Positions 47,946-61,098 of a stretch of DNA of 64,000 nt are shown piece after piece (position 1 is the first letter of the stretch; every line of letters starts with the position of its first letter). The stretch is taken from positions 4,042,001 to 4,106,000 of the forward strand of contig JAJKFH010000948.1 in the NCBI GenBank assembly GCA_023333565.1, in the 5' to 3' direction. A model generated the notes under the pieces. It saw only the letters and a list, made by a program, of their open reading frames with translations. It had not been told where the DNA came from and ran no database searches. Origin of the DNA: Puffinus mauretanicus. Lineage: Eukaryota > Chordata > Aves > Procellariiformes > Procellariidae. A program made the position numbers and the translations under genes.

Positions 47946-50900
47946 CCTTAATTAGAAAGTGGTGAACTGTGGTGGTGTCCTCCTAGAGTGTCCTCATGCT
48001 GCAGTAGATATATTTAATATTATTAATGGTGTTAGAACTAAGCAAATGACTTTCACTAGGGGGATTAATCTGATAAAATTCATCTTGGTTATCTGGACTG
48101 GAACAGTCTGTATACAGATGAAGACTTTTACAGCTGGAATGGTTTTTATTTCATTATTTTCAGATAGTATTTCCTATTGACAATTGGACTGTATGATAAA
48201 TTCCATAGTTGTATGGAATTCTTCTGTTCTTCTGTGATATGTAGGAACATTGAATTTCCAATAACACACAGCAGAATCCAGAGCTTACTCTCAGCTGCCT
48301 GCAAATCATGTTGTAATAACACTGGATTGTAACCAGCCAAGATACTATCAAACTAGAGTTAACAGTGGATGATGCATTAAAACTCAATGTACTGTAAGTA
48401 ATCAAGTCCCAGAGAAAAACATTTAATACAGCTGTCCAGTGTGCCTGAAATATCTACACGGTAGAACAATCAGTTTTAAGAGGATTTAAAAATAGCTATT
48501 ATAATTCATCAATACCAACCGAACAGAACTTCCTGCAGGCAGGAAGGCAGGTGGCAGCTTGGCCAATATGGGAGGGCTGGGTCAAACATGTCTCTATGCT
48601 GACTTCATACATTTACAATTTTTTAATGTAGTTTTAGTACTTATTTTTCTTTCTTGCACAGTAACTGTATAAATTGTGAATACTGCTTTTATAAAACATA
48701 CTGGACTGTCAGAGAACCATTTAAAAGGGTGCAAGAGCTGCACCTCAGCTAAACACTACATAGAAGTAATTTTTTTTTCAATGAGGGGCTATTTTCTGAA
48801 TCATTAAGCAGAAAGAGTGGAAGTATAAATCAGCTGGAAGGTAGAACTGTGATCTCAATGCAAACGGCGGGACCACAATGAAGAACGTGGCTGTATGGAA
48901 GGAATTGAACGTTGGGTCCATTGCCAATACATCAAGAATAAAGAAAATAAAAGTGAAGAAATCAGATATCTCTCCATAATGTCTTCTGAATGAAATATAA
49001 AAAACACATCATAAAGAAATAGTGTTGGGACTGCTAAAGAGAATTATTAGTCAGGACAAGAAAAGAGGGAATGCTTTTGCCTCCATGGATTATTTAAATA
49101 TAGGTGATTCAAAGAATGAGGGCAAACCCCAGTAACACTGAGGTTTTGTGGCTTTTTTATGTAGCTGTTGATTCTGCTTTCTAGATATTAGAAGGATGCC
49201 TGCAAAGTGTTGAGTGAATAGTTTGTGTGAAACACTCTGAAGTACAAACTCGTAAGTTAAATTTGATCAGTGTATGATGTGACCTTTGTAAATTTTGAAA
49301 GCCTTAATAATTTCTTCGTCTGGAAAATGTGGTGATCACTCCATGGTACCTTAATTTTCAGTGTAAATCAGAAAAGAAAGTAACCCCCACGTTCCTCATA
49401 TTAGTACCATGAAGTGAGCTTCTAATGTCAAAGTAGGTATTCCCAAAGAAAGGAAAAACTATTCAACTTCTGCAGAATGGAAAAGTATGATATAAGAGAG
49501 ATTTATCATGATTCTCTGTATAGTCAGGGTCTGAGGGAAGCTGGTATTGCTCAGTTTATTTTTACAGTGAAAAAAAAAAAGAAAAGAAATCACTATTTAG
49601 GGTATTTGGTGGAATTAATTTTTTTTCCAGCCATGTCTTGGCAGAGATCCAACTTGATTGGAGTTGTGCAGATAAATATGTAAAACATTTGATTATGCCT
49701 CACATTTATTATTTCTAGAATGGACAGATAATAGTTATTTGGTGCACAAAGATCAATGTATAAATGAAAGAAAAAAAATATTTTCTGTAGTTCTGTCTTT
49801 TAACATGTTTTATCATAATACTCTATCTGCGTGATATCTAGCAATGTCTGTAATGCACTTTGTAAGCACATACTGGGCTGAAGCGTGTCTGTAGCATGGC
49901 ACAGAGGCATGCTGCCATAGCAAGAGCTCCTATAGGCATGGTGCCCCAGGCATGCACTCTGCCTCCAACGTTATACCTACAGAGAGAATTCCAGAGTAGG
50001 TCTAAATAATGTAAACAAGAAAACTTCCTAAAATTCGTGGGGAAGTCAAGGCAATGGATGCTAGGCAAGTGTCGTTGCTGCTGCAGTGTTAGATGCAATG
50101 TAGCCTTTCCAAAATTTTTGCCATCACCCAGCGGTCAGAAACAGGTTTAGAGAGATGGTGAAGGTGTCAGCTTGGTACCGCTTCTGGAAGGTCCAAAGAC
50201 CCGTGAGGTTTTGAAAGGGTGATTTAAAGAAAGGCAGAGGGCAGGCTATCTCAGAAGCAAGTTGCGGGGTAACTAGTGCAATACGAGACCGTGCGGCCCT
50301 GGGAGATGGTGCTGTATGCTCTTCAGAGGCCGTTGCTGTTCTTTTGGGATGGTCTCCATTTTTGGAGAGTCAAAGTGCCACAGCATATTATATTTTTATG
50401 AAAAGTGTGTGTCTACAGGGGAAGGAGGAATGTAGTGGACAGTAAAAAAATCGTGAGGTGGGGAATAAAAATGGCTGTGTGGAAAAAAAAAAAAAGGGAG
50501 GAGGAGAATGTTTTTTAATAGTTTGTCCAACAATACTAGGAGTCTGTGTTATAAATGAAAAAAATAGTAACTTTCCAGTTGTAATAAAAAATTTGGTTTT
50601 GGTGTTATCACAGTCTGGTTGGATGGCTAGCAGGACTGAAGCACTCAAAAAAACCCAAACCTGTGTTAGTGTTGCAGTGTTTTTTAGGAAGGACGTATTT
50701 TCTTCCAAAACCAAAAAAGATGTTACCACGTTCAAGGAACTGACAAGTCAGAAGCATAAACAATCTTTAATTGCCTATGGAAAAATGTCATAACAGATAA
50801 TATGCAAGATGGATTATAATTTAGGGACTGCTTCAGGCCTCCATTCTGCCTTATAATCACAGATTAAAATTGGGTGAGAGCTACGTAACTACAGGGCTTC

Positions 50901-51937
50901 TTTTCAGGTGATAATGTTAGAAACTTCATACAGCTAATACCAAAACGTGCTTGACACTTTTAAGTGCACTAAAGCACGCTTTCTATTTCCATTTTGCATC
51001 TGACATGGCACAAAGCTACAGAGACCTGATCTTAGCAGATAAAGACAAATTGATTTTTCAGAACAGAGAGTCACAGATAAGTAGGTAGAAATCATCAAGA
51101 CTTGACCTCAGATGGCTTTGGTAAACAGAATAAACCCCAAACAAACAGTATATGTATTTGGAATTTCAAAGAGCTGCTCATCTAAAGCTGGAAACAATAG
51201 AGGCCAATCACTTTGGACAGACTATATAATGAGGAAAAAGTGTGAATAGTGCTTCAAAAATAAATATTTAAGAATGCTTTTTAGATATCCAAAAAGCCCC
51301 TGTCTTGTGACTGCCGAAGAGGGCAAAGTAGTTGTAGAAGTTGTAATATTTTTTTAATTGTAAACTGTTAACTGTCTAGCAAGAGTGCAGCCTTGTTAGA
51401 AGTCAAATGAAGCCAGATGTATATGAGAACTGTATATTAGGTGAAATAAAGGTGGTGCTTATGCTAAGTGCTATAAATCAGGAGCTAAGAACTGCAGAAA
51501 AAAATTGAAGGGAACCCAAGTAATTTGGATTCGCTTTAATCAGTAATCCCCTTCTTGATTTCATTCCAGAAATTGTAGAAGGCTTGAAAAAAGCAGAGCT
51601 CTAGATCATTAATATTGATTTTCATCAGTGTGTGAAATACTAAGCAAATATTAGGCTTGAATGTAAATAGTTAAAAACAAGATGATAGGGCTGTTAGTCT
51701 AAAATAGACCTTAGAAAAATAATGGAACAGTCGGAGTTACTCTGTTTTGTGTAATCACATGAAGGAAATACCAGTCACAAACAGTGTGATGGGAAGAGCT
51801 GCGGAATTTCTGCAGAAGTTGTGAATTCATATGCATAAGCCATTTCTCTTAAGCTCTCTTAAAGCTTTCAACTTTTCTTCTGTTTATGCTACCAGCTCTA
51901 CTTTGGATGAAAATCTAATTCCTTCACTGTCCCTGCC

Positions 51938-51968
51938 TTTTTTTTTTTTTTTTTTTTTCTTTTTTTTT
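51938..51968. repeat. Poly-T tract
   Basis: T21, ct, T8. No adjacent retroposed sequence is recognised. Confidence 0.9.
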
Positions 51969-52912
51969 GTGGCTGATAAGAAACTGCTAAGGATAAGAAA
52001 CACTGAATCACCAGAAGACTTCTGTGTTCCTCTGAATTTTTAGTCATTTGTAAGATCATTCCCAGCAACAGACAACTTCTGTTAGAGGAGCTGTGTTGCC
52101 AGCTTTTCCCAAACAGGAGTCTGTAGCTACTTGAGAGGTTATCAAGAACAAAGAAATGAATTGAAGCACTTCTATGCTTTGCTTTAAACAGAAGCTGGCG
52201 ACAAAGATGGAGAAATTTTGACCATTGGGAGAATGGTAAATAGTGAAAAAGAAATGTGAACTAGATAACATGGGGATTCGGGAAAACAGATGATGTTCTA
52301 CTGCAGCTGAATATGAGGTTGGATATCTAGTAACAGACATTAGTCCACGGGTAGAAGTTCCTATGCTGTACTCAGAGAAAGGGTTACTCTAGAAAAGACT
52401 TAATTCTCAGTAGTTCCCAGTGTGACACAGGGATCAAAGGGACTAATCAGGTCTTTTGATGTTCATCGGAGAACTTCAGACAGAGCAGTAAGATTCTATC
52501 TGGTGTTGTTTTAACATCTAAAATACTGTGTCCACTTCTTGTGTGAGCAATTTTTGAAGCATTTTTGATAAAGTGGAGAGGGTGTGGAGAAAAGTCAGCT
52601 ATGCATCCATCACTACCTACCCCTCCAGGCAGAGCTTCAAGCGGAAAAATGTCCATCAGAACAGAAAAGGTGTCTCTTAACCAGATAGCCTGTATTCAAG
52701 CAGCTTAGCTTATAAATGTGGTGGTGTTACGGTTGGTTTTAATCGTAATTGTTCAGATTGCTGATGGAGGACAGGGAGAGAAGAGTAGGGGCTCTATTTC
52801 TTTTTTTCTTTTTTTTTTTTTTTTTCAGAAGTACACATTACTTATCTGCTAGTATGTATGCTAATATAATTTTACACTGATCCAATTTTTTTCCTTTTTT
52901 GGCATTAATCCT

Positions 52913-52940
52913 ATTTACCTCTCAGAAATTAGAGGTAAAT
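52913..52940. repeat. Perfect 10-bp inverted repeat
   Basis: atttacctct and agaggtaaat flank an 8-base loop. It is short and probably incidental. Confidence 0.8.
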
Positions 52941-52982
52941 TATCTTCTAGAAGTACTTTTCATTGAAACTTTCTGAGGAAGT

Positions 52983-53018
52983 AGTATGATCACAATTCAG
53001 AGTATGGTCACAATTCAG
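52983..53018. repeat. 18-bp tandem duplication
   Basis: agtatgatcacaattcag is followed directly by the same unit with one change (atg to gtg context at gatcac/ggtcac). It is a slippage-type duplication. Confidence 0.85.
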
Positions 53019-54400
53019 CATAAAGTAAACTAAATTACTACAATGAAAACCGTATTTAATTATTTTGTCACATAATTCATGCTTAACGTTATGGAAGTTA
53101 CCATGGTGACCTCAGAATTGATTTGTTACATTATATTTAGTGTTAATTTGTTTGCATCTCATTTCCATTTTTAAGGCCTTAAGTCTATGGCTTGTTGGAA
53201 AGACCAATTGCAGCAGTAGTTTTGAGGCATTCTGTTGGAGATCTGCTGTTTGTAGTGATTGGGAAGTTTTAGCACAATTAACTTCAGGCCTCACGTAAAC
53301 AAAGTCTTATAATTATTGCATCAATCCACAGTAGCTTTTAATTTTAAGAGACGCATCCAATTTGCTGTAGACTAGACCTGAAGTTTGATGAGTTAATTAG
53401 GCTTCCTAACCTGTTATCTTACCTTTCATAATTAATACCATAATCATATTCATCTAAACTCAATTATACGGAAGTCACTGTGTGAATGTTTATTAAAAAA
53501 ACTGAAGCAAAACATGGGCGCAGTAAGACATCTGTACACTCCTCAGGGTGCAAGTTCTTCAGCAACTGGCGCTGTAATTAAGAGGGCGATTCCATGTCTC
53601 TCGTAATTTGGGAAAGTGCTTTTGTATTTATTGCAAATTCTGGGCAGTGTTGACCAAATAACTACAGCCTGTACTTAAAAGGTCTATATGTATTTCAAAA
53701 CAAGGAATCTCTACTATGTACAGGATGTGATTCAGTGCCTAAGGTCTGCTTGTTGGTGCAAATGATGTTTGGGACTGGGATGTTTGAGCCTGCCTCAGTA
53801 CTTCAGGCAAACACTTCATTTTATAATGGCTGAAAATTTGAATGGATGCTATGGACAACTCAATGTTTAAAATTTTTTTTTTTAATCATATCTATTGATC
53901 AAGGGCCCAACTTGAGGTTGAGCTTAACTGTAGATATTTGAGCAATTATCTGCAAATTGGGAGAATTCTCCTAGTGACCGGGAGTGAATATGCGATGCTA
54001 AAGGTTGCCTCTGTATCCAACCTTCACATCAGTAAATTCACGACTGACCTGTGCTTACTAGTTGTATTAACTATTTGGATCATTATTTGCAAGTGCAGGA
54101 ATCTGGACCAGAATTCCTTAATGTGCACTTTGAACTTTCCTTCTCTTGCCAGTGTCATTTGGGTTTTCTTTTGTTTGTTTCAACCATCTCATCTCATAAG
54201 ACCACATTTTGCCCAAGTTCTGAGCAATTAATGAGAATTGCATAATTTTATATAAAAGCAAGATGATTGTCCTCATGGTACTGTTGTTTAGTACTTATTT
54301 GACTAATTCAGCAAATAGCTGTGTACGTTGAGAGAAAATGTAGCATTAGGCACTCAGTAAGGTCATTGTATGCACCAGTTCTTCCCTCTTCTTTCTCCAG

Positions 54401-54495
54401 CCACCTCCTTGCCCTTCTGAATGAGGAACCATCTCAGATGGGACAGCAGTGTATTATTTTTCAGTGCTACGGATGCTGCCCCGGGGCCCAGGAAG
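54401..54495 (+). CDS. Candidate internal exon with strong splice signals, unidentified
   Basis: It has the best paired splice signals in the window: acceptor ttcttccctcttctttctccag ending at 54400 and donor ggaag|gtaagg at 54496. The 95-bp exon is open in only one forward frame, starting with one base of a split codon (phase 2) and ending in phase 1. It encodes about 31 residues beginning HLLALLNEEPSQMG, then a Cys-rich stretch (CYGCC). The phase 2 start matches the phase 2 end of 23456-23586, where the join would make a Ser codon, but 31 kb separates them and other exons may lie between. No family is recognised; it could be an exon of a long noncoding RNA. Confidence 0.35.
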
Positions 54496-56743
54496 GTAAG
54501 GATGGGTTTCTGCGTTCTGTCAGTCATTGGAGGAGTTCTGAACCCGAATCCAGGCTGCCTGTATTTCAAAGCCTGTACACTATCTTTGATTAAGGTGAAA
54601 CTAAGTACCCTTTTTCTGAGCCTTCTGAGGTGTTAGACATCTGTTAGAAATGATAAGTCTGTTTCTTTAGCATTGTTTGTATTTGATTTGAATAAAGAAG
54701 AAATCTGGTTTGAGCCTTTGGCAGAAGTTGTGCTAGGAGTTTCTTTCACAGCTCAGGAAGGATTTCTAAGTCTTGATTGGAAGTTCTTACTAAAAGAAAA
54801 TATGCCCTTTGGAGCATAATAATAGTCTGTTGATTGGTAGGTCCAAGAAGCAAATCCATGCTGTTTAAAATTATTTCCAGCTGTGCACACTCTTTTCTGT
54901 GCAGTACGATGATAACTCTAATGTGTGCGTTGTAAGCACTTGAAATTTGTAAAGTGTTGTGAGCTTGAATAACTCATGTGTGAGATACAACCTGGAGGCC
55001 CTTGGGAAAATGAGCTGTTCTTTTGGCCCATCAGAAGAAGCAGCCCTGGAGGAAGTAGAAGTGCACAGTGTGTGCCCGTGTTTGGGGACCATGCCTAATG
55101 CTGACACAATAGCCCTTTGATTTGTTTGCTTATGGGTGGGATGCTGGTCTTAAAGGGGTCAGCAGTTTTGTCATCGGGGACGAGTTGTGACGGCATCGCA
55201 AAGAAGAAGAGTAGTTAGGAGGTGACACTGATGGTCATGGACCAATTTCCAGTGCTGTGGTTGAGTGGGATGAGAAACGACTTCATGAGAGCTCTGCAGG
55301 AGAGGATGACATGAGTTTTTTGAGGACTTAGCAATGTATGTGTCAATCTCCAGGGCAATAAGTCTGATAAAAATGGAAATTTATTATTGAGAGATATTAA
55401 CAGGATTGGTTGTCTATTGGTTGTTGTTAGGTGTCTTGTAAATTAACATCTAATTTCTTTTACCTTGGGTCTGGCGGCAAACTTGGAATCCCATAAGCAC
55501 TGTGAGAAGTGAGTGGCCCATAGTGATAATGTTGGCCCAAATGAAATTTTTCACTCTGACCTCTAGTATGCCTCTGTGCTAAAAAGAATAATGGGTTATT
55601 TGGTATAGAAATTGGATCTAAATCTCATCGTTTCTTGAAATCTTTGCCATTATCTGAAGGGAGAAAAGAAATCAAAATGTCAAACAAAGGTAATAATTCA
55701 TTAATAATTTACTGTTTTAAAAGATTTTGCATGCCTGTAAACTTCTTCCCCACTTCTACAAACTGGATAAATACAAAGAGGAAAATTGTCAAATAATCTA
55801 TTCCTTGAAATTAATATTAATTGAAGATGTTATCTTATCAAACATTAAGTTCAGGTCCTTGTCCAGTTGTGATGGTCTATTCCTACAATCTTACTTTGTC
55901 CTTTCAGCAGCTGCTGATGTTTTCTGTATTTTGTACATAGCTTCTGTACTGCCACTGCTGGAATTTTTTGTGATATTTAACATTCAGAACGTGATTGCAC
56001 ATGAAAGCTTTTTAATGCAATTTGGATGGTTACTTTGATAGCAGATATCCAGTTTTATTAATAAAAATAAAAGGGGGATGACTTATCTAAATTGCTTCTC
56101 TTTCATCACAGTTATGGAACACTTCAAAAACTGTCAGAAAACTTACTGTAAGACTAGTCATGCTGTATTTGCTTGATAAAGGGTTGTTTTGTAGAAATAT
56201 TGGGCAACTCTCCCTAGTCGTAAGAGAAGACTCCATCCTATTTCCTTTTTAGTTAATATCGTGCAGCTGTTTTTTTCTGAAGCTGCCATGAGACCGAGAA
56301 TGCGTGCTTCATGAGGCATAAACACAGTTCCTTTGCTGAACTTCTTCAAACGTGCTATTATTGGAAGTAGCTGCATCTGAGACATGAAAACTGTAGGGTT
56401 TTCAAAGTCTACCTCCCCTCCCCCAGGAAGGAAAATCTACCTGAAAACTGAAATAAATGTTCAGCACCTGTGTATTCATTTCTATTTACTTTCAGTCTTT
56501 GAAAGAACATGAAGTGAGATGGAATGAAAACAACTAGACTACGTTTGAGAATATCAGTAGATATTTGATATAAATTGGGACTGTTGCTGATATCAGTAGC
56601 AATGCAGAATATGTATGTATTTAATTTTTAGTGTTGTAATGTTTTAAAGAAATAGAGTTGCACATTAGGAAGTGAGTATTCTCATGTTTGGAGTTTTATT
56701 TTTTCTTTTATTTTTATCGGTTTTGTCTCAATTTCTCCTACAG

Positions 56744-56871
56744 ATTTTTTCCAGGCAAGGCAAAAGCAGAGATGTAGGCTGTGAAATGAAGTGGAGCGGT
56801 GGGAAAGATTTCTCAGATACAACATATGTATCTGTGCTATGTGAATGTACTGAGATTACCTGTGGGTGCAG
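56744..56871 (+). CDS. Weak candidate exon
   Basis: The acceptor tctcaatttctcctacag ends at 56743; a second AG lies nine bases on (ttttttccag). A phase 0 frame of 42 codons starts IFSRQGKSRDVGCEMK and ends at ggtgcag|gtgcat in phase 2. The frame is Cys-rich at its end (CECTEITCGC). The donor is poor after +2. The phases do not join directly to 54401-54495. Unknown, possibly chance. Confidence 0.18.
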
Positions 56872-59800
56872 GTGCATTAAAAATGATTGATTCATCTAGA
56901 ATATCCATGGACCAGCTGTACATGGACCAAATTAGACTAGAAGTGCTGGATTCTTTTGTATACAATGCACAATTTATTTAAACATTTATAGTGGCCATTT
57001 TCTTGGGATTTCTGGATATCTGGCAGCCTGCTTGGACAGAGACTGTTGTCTGGCAGTAACAGCACAGCAACATCTGATGTCCTTGTCAGAACTCTTAAAT
57101 TAAAAACTCTTAAAAGCTCTTAAATTAAAATTAAATTTAAAAAAACAAGATTTCCAAGTGGAAAGGTGTAATTGTGGAAACTGAGATTTTTGGGGACCTT
57201 AGAGAAATGAATGTATTGAAAGAAAATTGAATGGATTTAAGCCCAAAACTATTTCATGTCTTACAAGTAACAGATTCAATTGGAAGATACTTCAGCTCTC
57301 TATGGAACTCAAAACCAGGGATACAGCATGTTCAGTTTTTGTTTTAATCTCACTAAAATTTGGGTTTACCATTCAAAATAAGTAGTTCTTTGGATTTCCC
57401 TTGGATCTCTTTCACTAAACAAAATCGTAAGGGTTCCTAGACTATTATCAACACAGCTACAATAAAGATTATTTCAGAACTGTACAGTATTATGTTCTTT
57501 GCAGTGTTGCATTGCTCAGCTAATAATTCATAAGTGTTAGAATATGTGCCCCATCTTTTTTAGTTGCAAGTCCCTTACTTGTTTTCTCATCCTTAGAATT
57601 ACCCTGGGACCTAATCCTGAGAAAGGATAAGCTCTGTAGGTAAGCTGCAGTGGGGATCCCCGGACCCTCCAGGGAGGACTGCTCCCTTACGGGATGTTCT
57701 GAGCTGCAGCTCTGGGTGGTTATTCACTCTGCCAGCTCCTCCTTCCCCATCCAGCTGACCTCTCCACTTGGTGACCAGGAATTTGTGTGCTGTAGCTGAT
57801 ACTCCCATGTCAGCGCACTGAACACAGACAGGGTATTGAAGGTAGAAAGTCTTGTATATCCATCCCAGGCGCTCAATGTGCAGTCAGTGCTGTATGCTCG
57901 AGGAGCAGAAACACTCTGAATGGATTCTTGGTGGATATATTTTTAAAAGTCTTCAACTCAATCTCTACGGAGGGGAAAAGGGCTATCTTTCATATAGGAA
58001 AAGATTTAACTAACCTTTCAGTTTAAGGTGGTGTTACAGTACACGTAAGCCTAGTCAAGAACAGCATTTGCTGTAGCTAGCACAAGAAGAATGGCCATGG
58101 AAGTACGGCAGGAGGTGCTTCATTGAGCTCTGTGCAGGGCAAGGCTGGTGGTATTCTAAGACATCTTCGCTGCTGTCGTTCCTAAGCTGAGTGAGGGAAA
58201 ACTCATGCTAGTGCAGTTACCTGTGCTGCAGCCAAAATTTCCATTTTGGGCTCAAAATCTGTGAAGCCCTGGTCTGCTGTACGAAAAATAAATATTTCCT
58301 TTGACTGCTTCACCCCAGACTTTTCACTGTATCACTAGCAAATTTGGTTGAGCCTTTTCATTCTGTACTCCAGGCAGATGTTTGACTTTTGTCACTTTCA
58401 ATATAATTTTTGATTAAGAAAAAGGAAACAAAATTAACATCAGGTATTGCTTTTATGGAAAATACGTAGTTTTGAATGAAACTCCTAATTTGAGACACCT
58501 CGGTTCTTTTCAGTAAGACAATTCTCCAGTTTTCGCCTAGAAAACAGAACACCAAATGAAGGAAGATACAAAGAAAAATCATAATTTTTTTTAAAAAGAA
58601 AAGAAGGGTTTTATCTTTAACTTTTATTCCCCATCTCCTCCTCTACCCCTCAAGCTACTAAGGAAACTGCAATTCAATATGACACTAGAATTATAAATTC
58701 TTTTCAATGTTAGGTTGTCAAGCTAATTTTAAACATTTTTTTTTCCTAAAAAATGATCCTTTTTAAAGACAGAAGGAAAATATTCTTCTCTATGATCAAT
58801 ACAGTTCTATCCCCATTTTGAAGTATTTGAGAAATAATAATTTTTCTTGAGACACACACTTGAAAGGATTGCAGAAAATACATTTATTTTTAGGTTTAGC
58901 TAAACAGCAGGTGCATTATTCAGCTCTTAGAGATGCAAGTTGAATGAAACATATGGATTGCCCATTATAGTAAAAACTAATTTGATCTATCTGACTAATT
59001 TAAGCATAAAAAATTATAATGATCAATCTTGTATAAAATAGACAGGGATAACTCAGCAATTTAATGTTAATTGTGTTACCATTCCAAAGCCCATATTGAT
59101 TTTTAAATTAAATTTACAAAATGCCTGGTAAGGTCCAAGACCTAATGAAATACGTAGATGGCATCTACTTTAAACTTACAGAAAGAGATTCCTGGTCATA
59201 AAGCCAGCTGGTCAGAAATTTCACAAAGCAGGCCAAAGTTGTCTTCTAACTTGAAAGCAGCCTAGCTCTTCAACAAGGGAGGAAACAAAAAGCTGTTGAG
59301 GTTACAAAACTAGGCTAGGAGTACTTGTGCTGAGGGAGTCTGGCCTCGTATACTCCTAAACAGCATGGGATTTTCAAAGGGTAAATGCTTGGCGGTGTTT
59401 TCTATTTTAACTTTTAAAGGGACTTATTGGGGCACTGTCATCATGACATACTTTTCATGATCTTGCCCACAATTTTTCTCTGAGAAATTGAGCGGGCAGA
59501 GCATTGACTTGTCTGGGTGCTCTAGTTATGTGTCTTTGGATGGATTCGTCATGTGATGAAAAATCTGCTCTTTGAGAAATGGCAAGGTGAATTGAGAATG
59601 ACAAAGTAATGAGAAAAGGACTGAAGCCTATTGCTATCACAAATAATATAAATGTAAGTTTCTATCTGCCAGCCACCTCCCTTATAAAATAATAGTAGCT
59701 GTCAGGTAGAGAAGCTGCAAGAAATGATGATGTTGTTTAAAAAAGCATTTCACTGCTATGTTTTCTCTTATGAGCAGTGCTGATGTATGTAGTTCATGAC

Positions 59801-60066
59801 ATTCACATGATAAACAATGCACCCTCTTTATGACATCAAGTTGTTGTATATCACACCCCCAGAAGTAGCAGCGTATGGAAAGAAAGAAATAGCAATTTTG
59901 TGGGAACAATCAAGTTTTAGGTGTGCCATTGTAATTAATCAGTAAGACGTGACAGACTGTGTGCCAGTGCTGCTTAATCACCTCTGAGGTGCTTGGTGAG
60001 GCATGGTACAAAGCTGAAGCCTCCCAGCACATCCCAACAGAGCGTTAATCAACAGCGCAGGGCAGT

Positions 60067-60079
60067 CTGCGTGACGCAG
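60067..60079. promoter_or_regulatory. Palindromic ATF/Maf-like site
   Basis: CTGCGTGACGCAG is a perfect palindrome around a central base and contains TGACG, the half-site of CREB/ATF-type bZIP factors; Maf-type sites are similar. It lies in a locally GC-richer block (59940-60100) with taattaatc and gttaatca cores nearby. Function is inferred only. Confidence 0.25.
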
Positions 60080-61064
60080 TAATGTTACAGAGTGGGTGCC
60101 CTGAAACTCTGACTTATTTCAAGGAAAGGCTTTGGCCCCCGTGACGTGTGGGGTAGGTCTAACCCGTACTCTCCAGCTTGCTGGGTCCCACATCTGCATG
60201 AAGTCTCAGTGCCAACTCTAACTACTGCCTCTCGATAATCTCCTCCTCCGGAGCAGACCTTGCTCTCGTATCCCTGGGCTGGCTGACAGCCCGGCAAAGC
60301 AGGCCCCTGCCATCAGGCTGGTGGGGAAATACTTCACTTGTCGAAAGGACTGCTGTTATAGGGGCTTTTGCTTTCTTTAGTTTTGGCTTTCTGTTGTAGG
60401 CTCCACAGAGGGGGCTGATGGTGATGGTGTAGTAGACGATAACTGGGTCCCTGGAGGGCAGGAGCTCGCTGCTCCCATGTGGGCTTCTCTGTTGTTACTG
60501 ACAGAGATGAAGTTGTGCTCATCCAGCCCAGCTGACCAGACCACTTAGACCTCTCTGAAAACATTGCTTTTAATGACAGATATCTCCAGCCTTTTAACTA
60601 AATCTCACTTTTGCAGAACTTTCCAGGGAGCCCTTTTAAAATCAAGTTTAAAACAGAACTTCAGTAAGATGATGACAGAGGGTGTAGGACGGGGGAAAAT
60701 GAAAGGCAAGAGGAGAAAGTAATCAGTTTAAGCAGAGCTTTTACTTAGCAGTTCCCATGTTTCATATCAGAAATCACTGATAATCCTTTTATCCCCTTTA
60801 CTTCTGCTTTGTAGGCAGGAGTTAAATTTACAGTAGGCAACACAACTTGGTCTAACATGTTATTTGACTGTCTTAGCTCCAGTGGAAATTCTCCCAGGTT
60901 CCCAACAATATGTAATGAAACTTGGTTATATAGAGCTGGGCTTCCTGTCCAAATATGTCATTAGGTAGCACTTAACAAACTGCTATTGATTTTCAAGATG
61001 GAAAGACTTGATAGGATGGAGAGTCTGACATCAAAGATGTTCCCGTCAGGAGAGCAACATTTAA

Positions 61065-61098
61065 AACCAACCAACCAACCAAACACACAAACAACACA
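61065..61098. repeat. (AACC)n / AC-rich tract
   Basis: Four aacc units followed by aaacacacaaacaacaca. Low complexity. Confidence 0.85.

Larger units (their letters stand above)
47905..54400. other. Noncoding stretch
   Basis: No recognisable gene or transposon. Contents are an A13 run near 50480, a T21-plus run at 51938-51968, a T17 run at 52809-52825, a 10-bp perfect hairpin at 52913-52940, and an 18-bp tandem duplication at 52983-53018. Block 53300-53660 has the texture of conserved noncoding DNA (homeodomain-type gttaatta, cataattaat, tgtaattaag). Frames here lack splice signals. Confidence 0.5.

Noticed and set aside
47068..47951. Plus-strand frames of 103 and 115 codons within the CR1
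   Set aside because: They are antisense shadows of the CR1 ORF2 fragment.
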